Notes under the pieces: generated by a model
Seen by the model: only the letters and a program-made list of their open reading frames with translations
What the model was told of the DNA's origin: nothing
Database searches by the model: none
Program-made: the position numbers and the translations under genes
Part shown: in pieces, positions 1 to 11,345 of the stretch
How positions within the stretch are numbered: position 1 is the stretch's first letter
Layout: every line of letters starts with the position of its first letter
From: Ceratopteris richardii
Taxonomy: Eukaryota > Streptophyta > Polypodiopsida > Polypodiales > Pteridaceae
Direction of reading: 5' to 3'
Assembly: GCA_020310875.1 (NCBI GenBank)
Contig: CM035422.1
Coordinates: 59,617,324 to 59,681,323 of the forward strand
Length of the DNA stretch: 64,000 bases

Positions 1-1895
1 GAAGCTCACCAAGGTGCATCGATACAGAGAATTAGGGTTGGATCATTCAAGCTCATCTTCGGATGCACAAGAAGAACCCGACACATCCTTATTAAATGTG
101 GATATTCAAAGTGAATCCAAGGATGATGGACAATGGGAGGAACTTAATGTCGTAAACTACAATGAAATAGAAGAGGGCATGAAGGTGAATGACATCCCCA
201 TCAAACACAATCAAGACACAGCAGGCAAGGAAGCAACAGGAAGGAACACATGTCATCCAACTAAATGATACTTCCAAAATTCTAATCACAGAGACAATGC
301 TTAAAGGAGAGGAATCAATCAAGAATCCAAAGCAAGAGCCATGGAGGAGGCAGAAAGCCTAAGGAATAGAAACAAAGAGCTAAAAACAGCTCTTCTGAGT
401 GATCAACCCATAGAAGTTCAGGGAAGACCAGAAAAAGACATCAAGGAAATGGAGGACAAGATAGCTAAGTGTGAAGATCAGCTCAAGCAGGAGCAGGCAA
501 TCATTGCTGAGTGGGGAAAGAGGTATATGGATGATACCGCAGCTCTAAGGACAAAGTGGGAAAAAGTAGAGAATCGATATTTAGTGCAATGTAAAGAAGA
601 CACTGATCACCTTGATGTGGTAGCTAAAGAAATTCTCAAAAACAAGGACACAATTGCTAAGGCCAATGAAGAAATCAAGCAAAAAGATGAGATGGTCAAA
701 CAACTACAAGAGCGATTAGAGTAGAAGGCAACTGAGGGGACACCAGTAGTTCCAAAATCCACAGCGGCTACTGAGGAGATTGAGGTACATCCTCTCTCTC
801 CCCCCTTACATCATTCACCGATAAGGGAGGATACGGAGATCCAATTTGAACGTAATAATCGAGATATTGCAGAACTGAGCTGACATGAGAGGACACTACT
901 GGTGTCCCAGCTTATTGGTAAATTTGAAGATCAAATAATCCAGGTCATGAAGGAGGCTAAAATTGAGAGCAAAAACTTGGAACAAATCTTGAAGCCTTTT
1001 AATGTACCATATGGCCTCCTAAAAGAGCAAACGCGGCAATATATAAAGACAACGACAAATAAAGAGCCTGACAACAACCTCCAGTTCAGCAATAACACTT
1101 TCAATTATACTCAAGAGGAATTCGAGAAGGCTGATCCTATATGGAGATGCAAACTTCTGGAGAAGAACCCTACACTGCGGGTACAATGGGAAGCATCACC
1201 ATATGCGCTTCAAGTGAATCCATCTTTTTGTCCAGTACCTCGCAGGCGCTCCTGGTCATAATTTTGGGAAGGACAGCACCAAGGTAGCATAAATAGTCAG
1301 TGGCTAAATTATCCGCTATTACCAAGTCCACCGCATAACTACCTACCAACGGAAGAATACATGGTCAAAACCATGGAATTTTGGATTGTGAGATATGCAA
1401 CTGTACCGGATTTGGCCGTCACAATGACCAATAAAATTTTAGCATGCTCCTGACAGTAATTAAAGTCTTCCAACATGCCAAATATATGTTTTTGAACTTC
1501 ATCGGCATTACACAAGGATCCGAAGTGCTCATTTTTTATCTTTCCACCATCCCGAGCCACTTAACACTTATGGCATACTATTCAAGACTTATGTTTCTGC
1601 CGAGCACATATATGCAAACATTTGAAGAAGCATTTTTCACTGGCTTCTTCGAAATTGATTCAGAAATTTTTGTAAAGATGACTTCAAATCTTAATACAAT
1701 ACTGGTGGCTTATGAGACTAGTTTTTTTGCAGATCACCGACAAGCACTAGAGGATGGAGTGAAGTCAACACAGTGGAAAGAGTTTATGATATGTCACGCC
1801 AACCTGCTTAATCAAAGAGAGCAAACCGCCATTCAAACGTACTCACGTCGCCACAAAAAGCCTGCCGGGGACGACAGAGTTCGGGAGGAGGGACA
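1..1895 (+). pseudogene. Ty3-associated ORF3, decayed copy (3' part)
   Basis: One reading frame runs from about position 14 to 1440 with several stops, including TAG at 722-724, TGA at 881-883 and TAA at 1259-1261. It shifts frame near 1440 and continues to the stop at 1957-1959. The first part is acidic, 341-724 is a strong Lys/Glu/Gln-rich coiled coil, and 1100-1260 ends in the motif RRRSW. It matches the ORF3 at 14482-18810 in order and motifs: WRxxLLExxP, NPxxCPVxRRRSW, WLNY and QTFEExFxTGFxE. Position 1621 encodes Gln where the other copy has a stop. The homologous 5' part lies outside the window. Function is unknown. In the other copy this ORF lies between integrase and the 3' LTR, so it is an element gene rather than a host gene. 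Confidence 0.7.
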
Positions 1896-2384
1896 TGTGG
1901 AAGGGGAATCGACTAAGAAGAGAAGAAGAAGAAAATCAAAGACCAAAATTTTTCAATAAATAATGAAGATAATAAAGCAGAAGAACCACCCTCTGCCCAA
2001 AGCCCTGTAGGGGCACGCATCAAGCAACAACGCCAAACACCCAGGTCCTGAGGAATGGAATTTTCTAGGATGACACATATTAATTTTTCATTTCTCTAAC
2101 ATGTATAGTGGTCACACCAGTATATGTTAGGGAAACTTCATTGAGCTTTATTAGATTTATCTACCAAGAGTGATGGCACATTTGTTTCTTGCCAACTCAC
2201 TCATTCGCGGACATTAGGTTTTTCCTTATGTACTGGTCTTTATAGATTGCAATAGTTGTATTCTTGTTTTTAGTTCATTCTTGTACATTCCTTTTTATGT
2301 AATAGAAGAAGAAGAAGATCATTCTTTCTTGCCTCAATCTGAGTGTGTGCCTTCTTTGATTGTGAGAGTGTGCATGTGTGAGCT
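1896..2384 (+). repeat. possible Ty3 3' LTR, boundaries uncertain
   Basis: A purine run (GGGAGGAGGGA) near 1880-1892 sits at the same place relative to ORF3 as the polypurine tract of the minus-strand Ty3 element at 14747. It is followed by TGTGG at about 1896, a plausible LTR start. The ORF3 frame runs through it to 1959. The rest is AT-rich and non-coding. No second LTR is available for comparison and the 3' end is unclear because a copia LTR scrap follows. Confidence 0.3.
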
Positions 2385-2407
2385 CTCTTCCTTATCACCT
2401 TCCTCGT

Positions 2408-2550
2408 GACATATATATGCCTATAACCCTAATGGGTTACTTATCTTTGTACATTCACTTGGTAATACGTTTAGTATTGTGTGTTGTGCTCCAAGCTTCT
2501 TCTTCTCCCTTGTGTTGGTTGTGTGCTTCCATAGACCTCAAAATCCAAAA
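2408..2550 (+). repeat. copia LTR fragment, plus orientation
   Basis: The stretch matches, in reverse orientation, the outer two thirds of the copia LTRs at 3684-3912, 8952-9175, 12803-13032 and 50183-50411. Shared blocks include TATAACCCTAATGGG and TTGTGTGTTGTGCTCCAAGC. It ends in ATCCAAAA where intact copies have CTCCAACA. The LTR beginning is missing. Confidence 0.7.
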
Positions 2551-2593
2551 TGCTAAGTGAGTTAGACCCATATAGGTTAACTCCTATTAGTTG

Positions 2594-3118
2594 AAAACAT
2601 CCTTTAAATTTCCAATATCAGATACATCAATATACAAAGCAAACTCACCTTGAATATCGATCAGTATATATGTTTGTTTGGAGGAACTTGTGACAACTTT
2701 TGGATTTGCCTTCGGTTCCTTGATCTTTTTCTTAGGACATCTATCTTTTTGTTGTTAATCTACTATAGTATCCTCATCCAAGCTTGCATATTTTGATGAA
2801 TCTGCATCTTGAGCTATCATACATAAATATTCACCTCACTCCTTGCTGCATGAATTGATAGTTTCTTCATCACTGTTACTTTCAATATGGCATGAGGTGA
2901 CTTCCATAGTTTCAATAGTAGCTTCATGTCTACTAATGGATCACTCCTCACTATCTGCAGTAGCTTTGGCTTCTTCTATGGCAACTATTTGTTCCTTAGT
3001 TGTAGGAATTTCCTTGTGAATAACTTCCTTTTCAAAAGCATCATTTGATGTGCATGAACCTACATCTGAGGATTCTTCACCGTGGAGCCTAAACTCCATT
3101 TTGTCTATTGATGTCATC
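2594..3118 (-). pseudogene. unidentified decayed reading frame, acidic/serine-rich
   Basis: Read on the minus strand from an ATG at about 3118, a single frame of roughly 175 codons stays open apart from two TGA and one TAA stop; there is no frameshift. The product is rich in Glu, Ser and Thr, with a Lys-rich stretch (PKKKIKEPK) near its end. No domain is recognisable. It could be a gag C-terminus or an accessory ORF of a transposon, or a host gene relic. The match to its neighbours is unknown. Confidence 0.4.
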
Positions 3119-3539
3119 TTATAATGAAGCCATAATTATGCTTCTTGCTTCTAGAGAAGGTGATGCTAGAGAAGATTCTTATGTTTGGGGAGGGTGGGTG
3201 GCTAGGTGGAGGCACTTGACAATTGTAGAAGAAGATGTTAGCGGAGAATAGTTATCTACAGATGATATGGAAGATAATTGAAGAGTAGATATAAGCAAAG
3301 CAATGCATGGTGCCATTTGTTTGAAATAGAATTGGTGAGCCCATTAGTGGAGAAGCTAGAAGAAAAGACTAAAGTGATAGAATTTTTCCATGACTTCATG
3401 CAAATTGAAAGATCGCCAATACACAAGTGTCCGTGAGAAGATATTGGGTTAAAAGACTATGGAGTTTCCCAAGGTGATTGAGGGAGGATGAAATCATGCT
3501 TGATACATGTAGATAGAAACAAATGGCTTGTGACCATCA
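3119..3539. other. no recognisable feature
   Basis: AT-rich sequence with no open frame of note and no resemblance to the other elements in the window. It lies between the decayed minus-strand frame and a copia fragment. Confidence 0.4.
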
Positions 3540-3683
3540 CAAGCCTCATATGGAGTGATAGATTATAGTGCTTTGGTGGGACACCCATTAATTGCATATG
3601 ATACACACATAACAAGCTCAAGCGAGAAGCTATTTGGTAAAGCCTAACTTTTGAACATACACCTCACCATCTCCCTAAAAGAC
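3540..3683 (-). mobile_element. copia integrase fragment (older copy)
   Basis: The segment is a diverged copy of 6108-6260 of the adjacent copia element, in the integrase C-terminal region, on the same strand. The copia LTR at 3684 begins directly after it, so the younger copia or its LTR landed in an older relative. Confidence 0.7.
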
Positions 3684-3912
3684 TGTTGGAGTTAGATGTA
3701 TGCGGAAGCATGTGAACAGCACAAGGAAGAAGAAGAAGCTTGGAGCACAACACACAAGACTGAATGTATTACTAGAGAATGTACAAAGATAAGTAGCCCA
3801 TTAGGGCAATAGGCGTATATACAAGCCGGGGGAAAAAACCTCCTAAAGAGGGAAAAAAGTGCCCCGGCGGTCCTAGAGTGTTCACACACATCACTACCTA
3901 AATATATAAACA
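3684..3912 (-). repeat. copia 3' LTR
   Basis: 229 bp, starting TGTTGGAGTT and ending TATAAACA in plus reading, so TG...CA termini are kept. A minus-strand polypurine tract (AGGGGGGATT) abuts it at 3913-3923, which identifies it as the 3' LTR. It is clearly diverged from the partner LTR at 8952-9175. Confidence 0.88.
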
Positions 3913-3986
3913 AATCCCCCCTGGGAGTGATGCGGTGAACAAGGAGCTGGCACTCATGTATAAGGAAGTGCCAAGCTATGTGGAAA

Positions 3987-6056
3987 TCACTCCACAAAAG
4001 GAAGTAAGCCCAAAGCTTTGCAGAAAGCTTCAAACTTCTCCCTAGGCAGAGCCTTCGTGAAAAGGTCTGCCATGTTCTCCTGCGTGGGCACATATGCCAA
4101 GCTGATCTCCCCAGCAGAGAACCTCTCCTTGACATAGTGATAATGCACCTCAATGTGCTTAGTGCGAGCATGGAACACAGGGTTCCTCGCAACTGCCAAT
4201 GCGCTCTGACTGTCAGTGAAGATGGTGGTGGCAGAAGACTGGCCAACACCCAAGTCAGCCATAAGGCGTCTGAGCCACACACACTCAACAGTCGCTATGA
4301 AAGCTTCCCTATACTCAGCCTCACAATTGGAAGTGGCCACAATAGGCTGCTTCTTGCTCAACCAAGATATACATGAGCTACCAATCATGAAGCAAAAACC
4401 ACTGGTGGACACACGAGTGTCATAGCAACCAGCCCAATCTGAGTCAGAAAAAGCATGCAAATCTGGCAGTAGTGATCCCCCCTTGGGATAAAACAAACCA
4501 AGTAGCCGAGTACCACTCAAGTAGCGAAAGATGCGCTTAACTGCTTTCCAATGCGTGACTCTTGGGCAATGCATAAATCTGCTCATCTGTGAGACAGCAA
4601 ACTGAATATCTGGCCGAGTAATGCATAAGTAAATCAAGCATCCAACAGCCTGCTGATAGAGAACAGCATCAAATGCATCTCCAGCATCATGAAGACTCAA
4701 TCGTAAACCTGTCTCCATAGGAGTGGCAATAGGCTTACAGTCTTCAAGGCCAAAATGCTGCAATAATGTGTCAATATATTTCGTTTGACACAAAGCCATT
4801 CCACCATCAACGTGCATAAACTGAATGCCCAAATAGTGATGCAAATGCCCCAAATCAGACATTTCAAATGAGGCATGCAAATCAGCCTTAAAATCAGCAA
4901 TATGTGTCTCAATAGGACCAGTGAGCAGCATGTCATCAACATAGACAACAATGATCAGAAGCACATCATTAGCACGTTTAACATATAAGGTGCTTTCAGT
5001 TGGACTGTTCTCAAAACCATGTGCAATCAGATAGGCATGTATCTTCTCATACCAAGCACGTGGTGCTTGCTTTAAACCATATAATGCCTTCTTTAACCTG
5101 CAAACCTGGTTTTCATGCCCTTTCTGCACAAAGCCACGGGGCTGAAAAACATACACTTCTTCATGCAAGTCACCATTCAGAAATGTTGTTTTAATGTCCA
5201 ACTGATGTACATTCCAACCATGATGGGCTGCAAGTGCACAAATGCTCCGAACAGTAGTCATACGGCATGTAGGTGCAAAGGTCTCATCAAAATCAATGCC
5301 TCTTTCCTATGCATAACCCTTTGCAACAAGCCTAGCCTTATACCTGTCAACTGTACCATCATGTTTACGCTTCAGCTTGTATACCCACTTAGTGCCAATG
5401 GCCTTCTTGCCAGAAGGCAAGTCACATAAAGACCATGTACCATTCTTCATTATAGCATCATATTCAGATTGCATAGTAGCCATCCAATTTTCTGAATTTT
5501 GTGCTTCATCAAAAGAAACAGGCTCATTCTCATCACAGAGACTAGATGCAGCCATAGCATAGCAATCTGATGCAAAGGAGGCACTATGAGAGCCTGAACG
5601 AGTACGATATGACAAAGGTGCATCTAATTTGCTGTCACGTAAAGTCTGCACCAGCCATTTTGGCATAGTTTTTGCCTGCTCAATATCAGCTCTCTCATCA
5701 ACAAGTGCATCATGTAAATCTGCATCAGAAATGGAATGATCTGCATCATCATATGAAATCTGCAAAGGCTGAGAAGTTGCCTCATTAGGACCAGCACTAG
5801 CCTGTCCACCTGTAAAAAGAGGCATCAAAGTATCATACATGTCTTTGAAGCTAACAGATGTCTCCTTAGTACATGAAAGCAATGGCTGAATAGCATCTTC
5901 CACAAAGACAACATCACGGCTAACCAAAATGCGTTTAGTCTGTGGATGATACAGACGATAGCCTTTACTTTCAGAACTGTACCCAACAAAAATACATTTT
6001 ACTGCCTTATCATCCAATTTTCTGCGATGTTGTTCAGGCACTAATGCATATGCCAA
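3987..6056 (-). pseudogene. pol: copia polyprotein, C-terminal part: integrase tail, reverse transcriptase, RNase H
   Basis: The frame opens in the integrase tail (LVSRDVVFVED), passes a variable linker and enters RT at [17 protein letters not shown] stop at 5307-5309 interrupts it just before the segment starting [12 protein letters not shown]; the usual residue is Gln, so CAG to TAG is likely. After the stop the RT motifs are intact: [21 protein letters not shown] and the catalytic YVDD. RNase H follows, with TDSQSA and the copia hallmark HARTKHIEVHYH. It ends at a stop before the polypurine tract. Apart from the stop it looks functional. It copies element RNA into cDNA in virus-like particles. 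Confidence 0.9.
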
Positions 6057-8263
6057 ACAACCAAAAACACGCAGATGAGCAACAGATGGCTTGTAGTCAT
6101 GCCAAGCCTCATATGGAGTGATAACTGCAACGCTTTAGTGGGACACCTGTTCAGTACATATGCTGCACACATGACAGCCTCAAGCCAGAAACTATGTGGT
6201 AAAGCCTGACTTTTGACCATGCACCTCGCTATCTCCATGAGTGACCTGTTCTTTCGTTCAGCAACTCCATTCTGTTGAGATGTATACGGCACTGTACACT
6301 GGTGTTTTGTCCCACGTTCAGCCAGAAATGCATTAAAATCTGAAGACATATATTCCCCCCCTCGATCAGAACGGAGGGTGCCCATTTTACATGCTGACAG
6401 ATTTTCAGCCAAAACCAAAAACTGTTTGAAGCACATGAACACTTCGGACTTTGTTTTGAGTGGATATACCCATGCATGCCTGGAAAAATCATCAATGAAA
6501 GTCACGAAGTAAAGGTAATTTCCAAAAGAGGGTGTCTGCATAGGACCACAGACATCACTATGTACAAGCTGCAATTTCTGCGTAGCCCGAACTGAACCAT
6601 CTTTTGGAAAGGAAGAACGCTGCATTTTGCCCAAAATACAGCCTTCACAAACATGTTTTCCAGGTGCCTCAAGTTTCGGCAAAGAGGACACCATCTCAGA
6701 TTTCTGCAGGCGTAACAAACTAGCAAAATTCAGATGACCAAAGTGTGCATGCCAAAGCTTTGCATCTGACATAGCCTGAGAATCATGAACTGCACATGCC
6801 GAATCATTCACAGATCTTTCATAGTCTATGAGCTTATACAGCCCACGACATAAAATGCCAGAAGCAATAATCACATTGCCATTTGAGAGATCATGGACTG
6901 TACACCTGTCATCAACAAATTTCACAACCAAGCCAATCTTGGCTAATGGAGAAACTGATAACAGGTTCTTTTTGATCCCTGGCACAAATAAAGCATCTGA
7001 CAAAGTGAAAGAACTACCATCAGCAGTAGTCAGAATGATCTTACCAACTCCCATAACAGGATAAGAGGAGTTATTGGCGCATGTGACAGTATTCCCTGTA
7101 GGGGCAGGCTCGAGTGAAGAGAAGAAACTGCGCTGCGAGGTAATATGTTTGGTCGCCCCACTGTCAAAGTACCAAACATCTGAGTCTACTGCAGACATGC
7201 ACTGATCATGAGAAGATGGGTCAAAACTGCAGACAGTAGTAAACGCCCATTCTTCTTCCTGCACAAGATTTGCAGACTCTGTTTTTGGTGTAGAGGCCTC
7301 TGCAACAACCATTCCAGCCTCTTTCTTCTTTGCCTCTTTAGCAGCCAGTTTTGGACAGTTCTTTATAATATGATCATTTCCTTTACAGTACTTGCAGAAC
7401 AATTTCTTCTTTTCTGATTTCTTCTCATCTTTATCCTGGTTCTTTGATTGTGCAGCATTTGCAGATTTCTGCTTACTAGTAGAAGAGCTCCATTTTCCTT
7501 TGCCCTTCTGAGTAGCCAGGGAAGCTTGATCTGCAACACGCATAATGGACCTGTTCTGCCTGGACTGATCTTCCTGCAACATAACAGAGACTAATTCCTC
7601 AAATGACAAGGCATTCGGATTGCCTTTCATCATCAACCGAAGAGTAGAGGCAAAACTCTGATATGAATCAGGAAGACCATTCAGAACGGTCTGCACAAGT
7701 GAGCTATCTGGTATAACCTCATCAGCAGAAATCAATTGTTCCTTCAGGTCTTTGATCTTTGTAAGAAAACTTTCCATAGAATCACCTTCATTCATGTGCT
7801 CACTCTCCAACTGTTTTCGGAGGTAAGCAACACGAGCCTCATTCCTAGCCTGGTACAAAGTGGTAAGTGTATCCCAAGCATCCTTTGCTGTTCTGCAAGA
7901 GCGAATGTGAGGAATGATGGCACGTTTGACAGACAAAGCTATCAATGCATGTGCTTGGGAATCTCTTCCATCCCAACGAATCTGCTCTGCAGTAGGTGCA
8001 ACAGAAACAGCAGCACGAACAGGAATCTGCGGAATATCATCTTCGACACCATCTTCATCAGCTCCAACACCTGTATTTGCAGTACCTGTCGTTAGAGGTG
8101 TAACAGGACGTCTTTCAACACCCTGCACAATGTTCCACAATCCTTTTGCAACCAGTACATGTCGCATCATATAAGCCCATAATGGGTAGTTGGTACCATC
8201 CAACTTATCCTCAACAGCCAACATACGGAATACATCACTGCTTTCAGCCATGGCCGGGACCAA
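6041..8263 (-). pseudogene. gag-pol: copia polyprotein, N-terminal part: gag, protease, integrase
   Basis: 740 codons; the start is the ATG at 8263 or the in-frame one at 8251 (MAESSDVF). Gag has the copia motif LDGTNYPLW at residues 21-29, a lysine-rich stretch and a CX2CX4HX4C knuckle at 290-303. The protease motif DSGA starts at residue 367 (WYFDSGATKHI). Integrase has its HHCC finger near 505-542 and the triad D570, D633, E669. A one-base frameshift at about 6133-6137 moves the last 20-odd residues out of frame; the true integrase tail continues in the frame that opens at 6056. The protein would package RNA, mature it and insert the cDNA. With the RT stop this leaves only two visible lesions in the polyprotein. 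Confidence 0.9.
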
Positions 8264-8951
8264 AATACCTTGATGCAGAAAATTGACTGTATCTCAAAAA
8301 GTTGAACGGAACTGCCCAGACGAGTTCTGCTAGACCTGTAGCAGACTTCGAGACGCTTAAACTGGCGAACAGAAACTGGTATATACCTTTGGCACAAAAG
8401 GACAAAATAGCCTGCACAAGCGCTGCGATAGTGCGTTCGGAGGCCGAAACGAGCTCAGATCGCGATTTTGGCACCACAGAACGAAGCTGTTTTGATCTCG
8501 GAAACATGAGGCATAATCTATGCCCACAATGGATGATTAGTACCATCCAACTTATCCTCAATAGCCAACATATGGAATACACCATTTCTTTCATCCATGG
8601 CCAGTGACTAAATACCTTGATGCAAAAAAATGATTGTATCTCAAAAAGTTGAACAAGAAAATTTTGATGAGCTTTTCTAAACTTATAACAGACTTTGAGT
8701 TGCTTGTACTAGGAAACTAAAGCATGTATACATGTTTGGCACAAAAGGAAGAAAATGCCTGCATAGTTGTTGTGATAGTGTATTTGGAGGTCAAAACGAG
8801 CTCATATCAAAATTTCAATGCCAACTAATGAAGCTATTTTAAACTCCTAATCACCTCAAGTATGCTCACCAATTTTTGTGCAATTCTGAGATTATGATTG
8901 GAGGGGTGTCGATGACACCCTAGATGAAGTTGTGACTTGTCATGATACCAT
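8264..8951 (-). other. copia 5' leader with internal duplication and primer site
   Basis: The leader holds two diverged copies of the same sequence: 8167-8505 (including the gag start) and about 8520-8840. Shared blocks include ATTGTATCTCAAAAAGTTGAA-like and TTTGGCACAAAAGGA. The distal copy resembles the older family members. At 8941-8950 the minus strand reads TGGTATCATG, a mutated initiator tRNA-Met primer site one base from the LTR. Confidence 0.75.
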
Positions 8952-9175
8952 TGTTGGAGTTTGAGTGTGCAAAAGCACACAAAGAGCACAAGGAAGAAGA
9001 AAAAATATTGGAGCACAACACAATACAGAATGTATTACCAAGTGAATATACAAAGATAAGTCACCTATTAGGGTTATAGGTGTATATACAAGCTAGGGGG
9101 AAAAACCTCTTAAAGAGGGAAAAAAGTTCCTCGGTGGTCCTCTTCACACAACATCACCATCAAAACATATCAATA
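8952..9175 (-). repeat. copia 5' LTR (from an older copy)
   Basis: About 224 bp, TGTTGGAGTT at the inner end and ATATCAATA (normally ATATCAACA) at the outer end. It shares the family blocks but differs from the 3684 LTR far more than expected for an element with so few coding lesions. Confidence 0.8.
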
Positions 9176-9189
9176 GGAAATATATAGCT

Positions 9190-11345
9190 TCCTAGATGGC
9201 CTATCAAGGTATAATCAAGTGGCCATTGTAAACCAACCCAACATAGCTTTTGCAACAGAATGGGGAATTTATGCCTTCCATGTCATGCCATTTGGATTGG
9301 CTAATACCCTTGCAACCTTCTGAAGGTAAATGTGTATTGTATTCAAGGAATTCTTGTGGAAAACCATGGAAGTTTATGTGGATGCTTTTTGCACTTATTT
9401 ATCTCAAAGAACTAATCACATTTCAGAACTAAAGCATATCTTTCATAAGTGCAGACAATATAGAGTTTGCTTAAACATTGACAAGTGTGTATTCATGGTC
9501 AAAAAGGCAAGATTCTATGTCATATTTTTTCAAGAAATGGAATTTCAACTGATGAAGATAATATTAAGGTAAGTTTAAGATTTGCCTAGGATAAAAAATG
9601 TAAAAGAAGTACAAGCATTCACAGGCCATTATGTCATTGTCAAACCTTTATATAGCATGTTGATCCAATTTGAATGGAGTGAGGACTTCAAACAAGCATT
9701 CATCAAACAAAAGGGAAGATTGAGCTTAGTTCCCATACTCGAAGTGCCGCATTGGACAAATCATTTCAAAATTCATCTAGATGCATCCAATTTTTCCATA
9801 GAATGCATACTAGATCAACCAATGAATGAAGCGAAGCTACACCATCCTATTTCTTACGCGAGTAGACAATTGAATCAAGCTGAGAAGAACTACAACAACG
9901 GAGAGATAAGGACTTAGGATGCTCTATGCAATTAAGAAGTTTAGAAATTTCCTTCTAGCAAACAAGTTCAAGTTTTTGGTGGCCATCAAGCATTGCTCTA
10001 CTTGGTAAATAAACCTTGTAACACATGAAATCTAGTTAGATTGTTCCTACTACTTAGGGAATTACATTTCAAGGTAGTGGTAGAGGAAGAAAATGTGTGC
10101 CCAACATGGGTAGAATTGTTTGTGTGTGTACTTACTCATGGGCCAACTCATAGTCAAGACTTCCCAAGGAGTCAAGGAAGTAACGAAAGCTAAAAACTTT
10201 CAAATAGTGGCTGATAGTCAATATTATAAAGATTCATATAGAGCATTGTTGCAATATGTGGAAGATGGTGAAAGGAAGGTCCTGATCATAGAAGTTCACA
10301 CAAATGCCATCTTTCAAATGATACCACCTAAAGAACACTCTTGAGTGAGCTATACAACCATAGCCCAAAATTGGATCAAACCCCTAGTTGATTCTTAAAT
10401 ACCCATGAATATCCTATAGGTGTGAGTATTGCACCAAAGAGAACATTGGAAGAAGAAAGTAAAGAGTATGTCATCATTGACAATTAACTCTTTAAAATAG
10501 GAAGTGATCATTAATTATGATTTTGTATACACCTCTTTGTGGGACCATGGTGACCTACCTTCCACATGGATGCTCAGACATGTGTGAAAGGATGTGATAT
10601 ATGTCAAAGGACAAATTACCTTTGTAAAGAGATGACATGCCTTTAAGACCACTTGTAAGTGGTAGAACTTTCTCAAAGTGGGGCTTAGATTTTTTTGGGC
10701 CCATAACCAACTAGAAAGAGTTTCTCATGCGGAATACATCATTGTAGCCACGAACTATCCTACCAAATGGGCAAAAGCTAGAGCAATAGAAATAAGCGAT
10801 GCCCAAACTATGACCAAGTTTCTATTTGTACAAATCCACAAGATTTGGGCTTTCCATTGAGATTGTAAGTCTTCGGATCACACACTTTATTAATGAATTA
10901 ATGAAATCACTCATGAATGAGTCCTTAGGTATCCATAAAAAATATGTTCCCTACCATCTTCAAGCTAATGGGAAGACTGAAAGCTCCAATAAGGTACTAT
11001 GTATCATTTTAACAAAATTGATTGACAACAGAAGATCTAATTGGGAAAAATAACCGCATCATGTTGGTTGGGCCTTCTCTAGGAACCACCCCATTCAATC
11101 TGTTGTATGGTTAAAACATAATCCTACCAATTGATTTCTTGGTACCCACTGTTTGTGTGGCCAAGAACTATGACATTAGTGGAAAAATGAGCCTTGCATG
11201 GGCCTTGTAAGGATTCCTAATTTTTAGGTATTGAAAAACTTAATCAAAGGGATTAAAGAGCATAAAAAACATGGTCATATTATCAAGGTCATTATGCACA
11301 GAAGCGTTTGTGTTATCGGTAAAGAGTCCCATTAACATCTAGTTC
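9190..11345 (+). mobile_element. decayed Ty3/gypsy pol fragment (RT, RNase H, integrase)
   Basis: Starting inside RT (RYNQVAI), the translation follows the Ty3 element at 19971-22721 through RT, RNase H (ASRQLNQAEKNY) and one integrase zinc motif (VKGCDIC near 10580). The integrase core (SKWGLDFFGP, AEYIIVATNY, YHLQANGKTE) continues to about 11340, broken by many stops and shifts. The YVDD motif reads YVDA here. Only one zinc-module tail is evident, unlike the two in the minus-strand relative. The N-terminal RT, gag and LTRs are missing. The copia LTR at 9175 marks the left edge. Confidence 0.85.

Larger units (their letters stand above)
3684..9175 (-). mobile_element. Ty1/copia LTR retrotransposon, nearly complete, chimeric 5' end
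   Basis: In element orientation (minus strand) the order is 5' LTR 8952-9175, primer site 8941-8950, duplicated leader 8264-8939, gag-protease-integrase 6135-8263, RT-RNase H 3987-6056, polypurine tract 3913-3923 and 3' LTR 3684-3912. The coding part has one frameshift and one in-frame stop. The two LTRs differ at many positions and the flanks (AAGAC on the left, GGAAA on the right) are not a target duplication. The right end therefore probably comes from an older family member by recombination. The gag-PR-INT-RT-RH order is that of Ty1/copia. Confidence 0.92.

Noticed and set aside
3679-9180. Target-site duplication for the first copia element
   Set aside because: AAGAC and GGAAA do not match; the right end comes from a different copy.
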